A DNA stretch of 5,061 nt from NCBI GenBank assembly GCA_030609215.1, contig JAUWCR010000115.1, positions 1-5,061 of the forward strand, read 5' to 3'. Positions 4,791-5,061 of this stretch are shown here, piece after piece. Under the pieces are notes generated by a model, which was not told the origin of the DNA, made no database searches, and was given only the letters and a program-made list of their open reading frames with translations. Within the stretch, counting starts at the first letter, position 1, and every line of letters begins with the position of its first letter. The DNA comes from Actinomycetes bacterium. Its GTDB lineage: Bacteria > Actinomycetota > Humimicrobiia > Humimicrobiales > Humimicrobiaceae. The position numbers and the translations under genes are program-made.

Positions 4791-5061
4791 TCAATGCACA
4801 GTCATACATTTAAGATAATCTTTATTCTCTTCAAATATAGACCATAATCTGGAGGCAGTTATCTTTTGTTTTGTCTTAGCTCGCGGTTGATGGCCATCAT
4901 CAAGAATTAATATCCCAGAACTTTTAAGCAGACGGTATATCTCCTTCAGAAAGGAATTAGTGTCCTTAATCATATGGAATGTGTCCAGAATATAAATCAA
5001 GTCTGCAACATTATCAGGCAGAGGACATGAATACTCCTGTACAAGTACTGGAGTTACATTA
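4791..5061 (-). CDS. Class I SAM-dependent methyltransferase, C-terminal 89 residues
   Basis: The frame is open to the right edge of the window, so the true start and the SAM-binding glycine motif I lie outside; the TTG at 4998-5000 is internal. The visible part shows the second half of a Rossmann-type methyltransferase: CPLPDNVADLIYILDTFHMI matches the strand-4 region with its acidic and aromatic residues, and LKEIYRLLKSSGILILDDGH matches the 'leader/reviewer' helix and strand 5 of the Methyltransf_11/25 families. The end (SRLWSIFEENKDYLKCMTV) resembles the closing strands of ubiE-like enzymes. Substrate cannot be inferred. The stop is 13 bases before the lipoprotein-protease ATG, so the two are probably co-transcribed. 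Confidence 0.85.
   Translation of the reverse strand, partial: NVTPVLVQEYSCPLPDNVADLIYILDTFHMIKDTNSFLKEIYRLLKSSGILILDDGHQPRAKTKQKITASRLWSIFEENKDYLKCMTVH

Noticed and set aside
1..5061. CRISPR array, tRNA or complete insertion sequence
   Set aside because: There are no regularly spaced repeats of 25-40 bases, no cloverleaf with a T-loop signature, and no transposase motif or paired terminal repeats.

Overview
This is an AT-rich bacterial window (about one third G+C by eye) with every well-supported gene on the minus strand. From right to left in the direction of transcription these are: the C-terminal end of a SAM-dependent methyltransferase, a lipoprotein with a trypsin-like protease domain, a Fic-family AMP-transferase, a SEC-C zinc-binding-motif protein, a short MerR/HspR-type regulator, and the N-terminal 357 residues of DnaK (Hsp70), which runs off the left edge.

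Organism: the lipobox protein and DnaK sequence are bacterial. DnaK carries extra residues at about 80-103 relative to the short Bacillus/Mycobacterium form. The heat-shock operon seems to be led by an HspR-like MerR protein instead of HrcA/CIRCE, and I see no CIRCE element. Together with the low G+C this suggests an uncultured AT-rich lineage, perhaps allied to deep Actinomycetota, Chloroflexota or Atribacterota, but the phylum cannot be fixed from here.

Layout: (1) 1-1594, a merR-dnaK operon with candidate promoters and a 12-bp near-palindrome overlapping the proximal -10 and likely start point. (2) 1595-2313, the single SEC-C gene with its own weak promoter. (3) 2261-2635, a gap with a GC-rich island, a plus-strand terminator-like hairpin and no convincing gene. 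(4) 2636-3745, the fic gene, preceded by a 10-bp tandem repeat that places three TATAAT boxes one helical turn apart. (5) 3695-4090, a second gap with a 9-bp-stem inverted repeat, a 14-bp palindrome, a doubtful 58-codon ORF and a weak terminator. (6) 4091-5061, the methyltransferase and lipoprotein-protease pair, separated by 13 bases and probably co-transcribed.

How they work together: only merR-dnaK (a chaperone with its probable regulator) and methyltransferase-protease (tight spacing) look like functional units. A loose stress/protein-quality theme runs through the window (Hsp70, HspR-like regulator, Fic, SEC-C, protease), but nothing shows that the units form one system. I do not see a clearly new biological system. 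The most useful leads are the fic control region, the structured gap at 3803-3853, and the merR operator.
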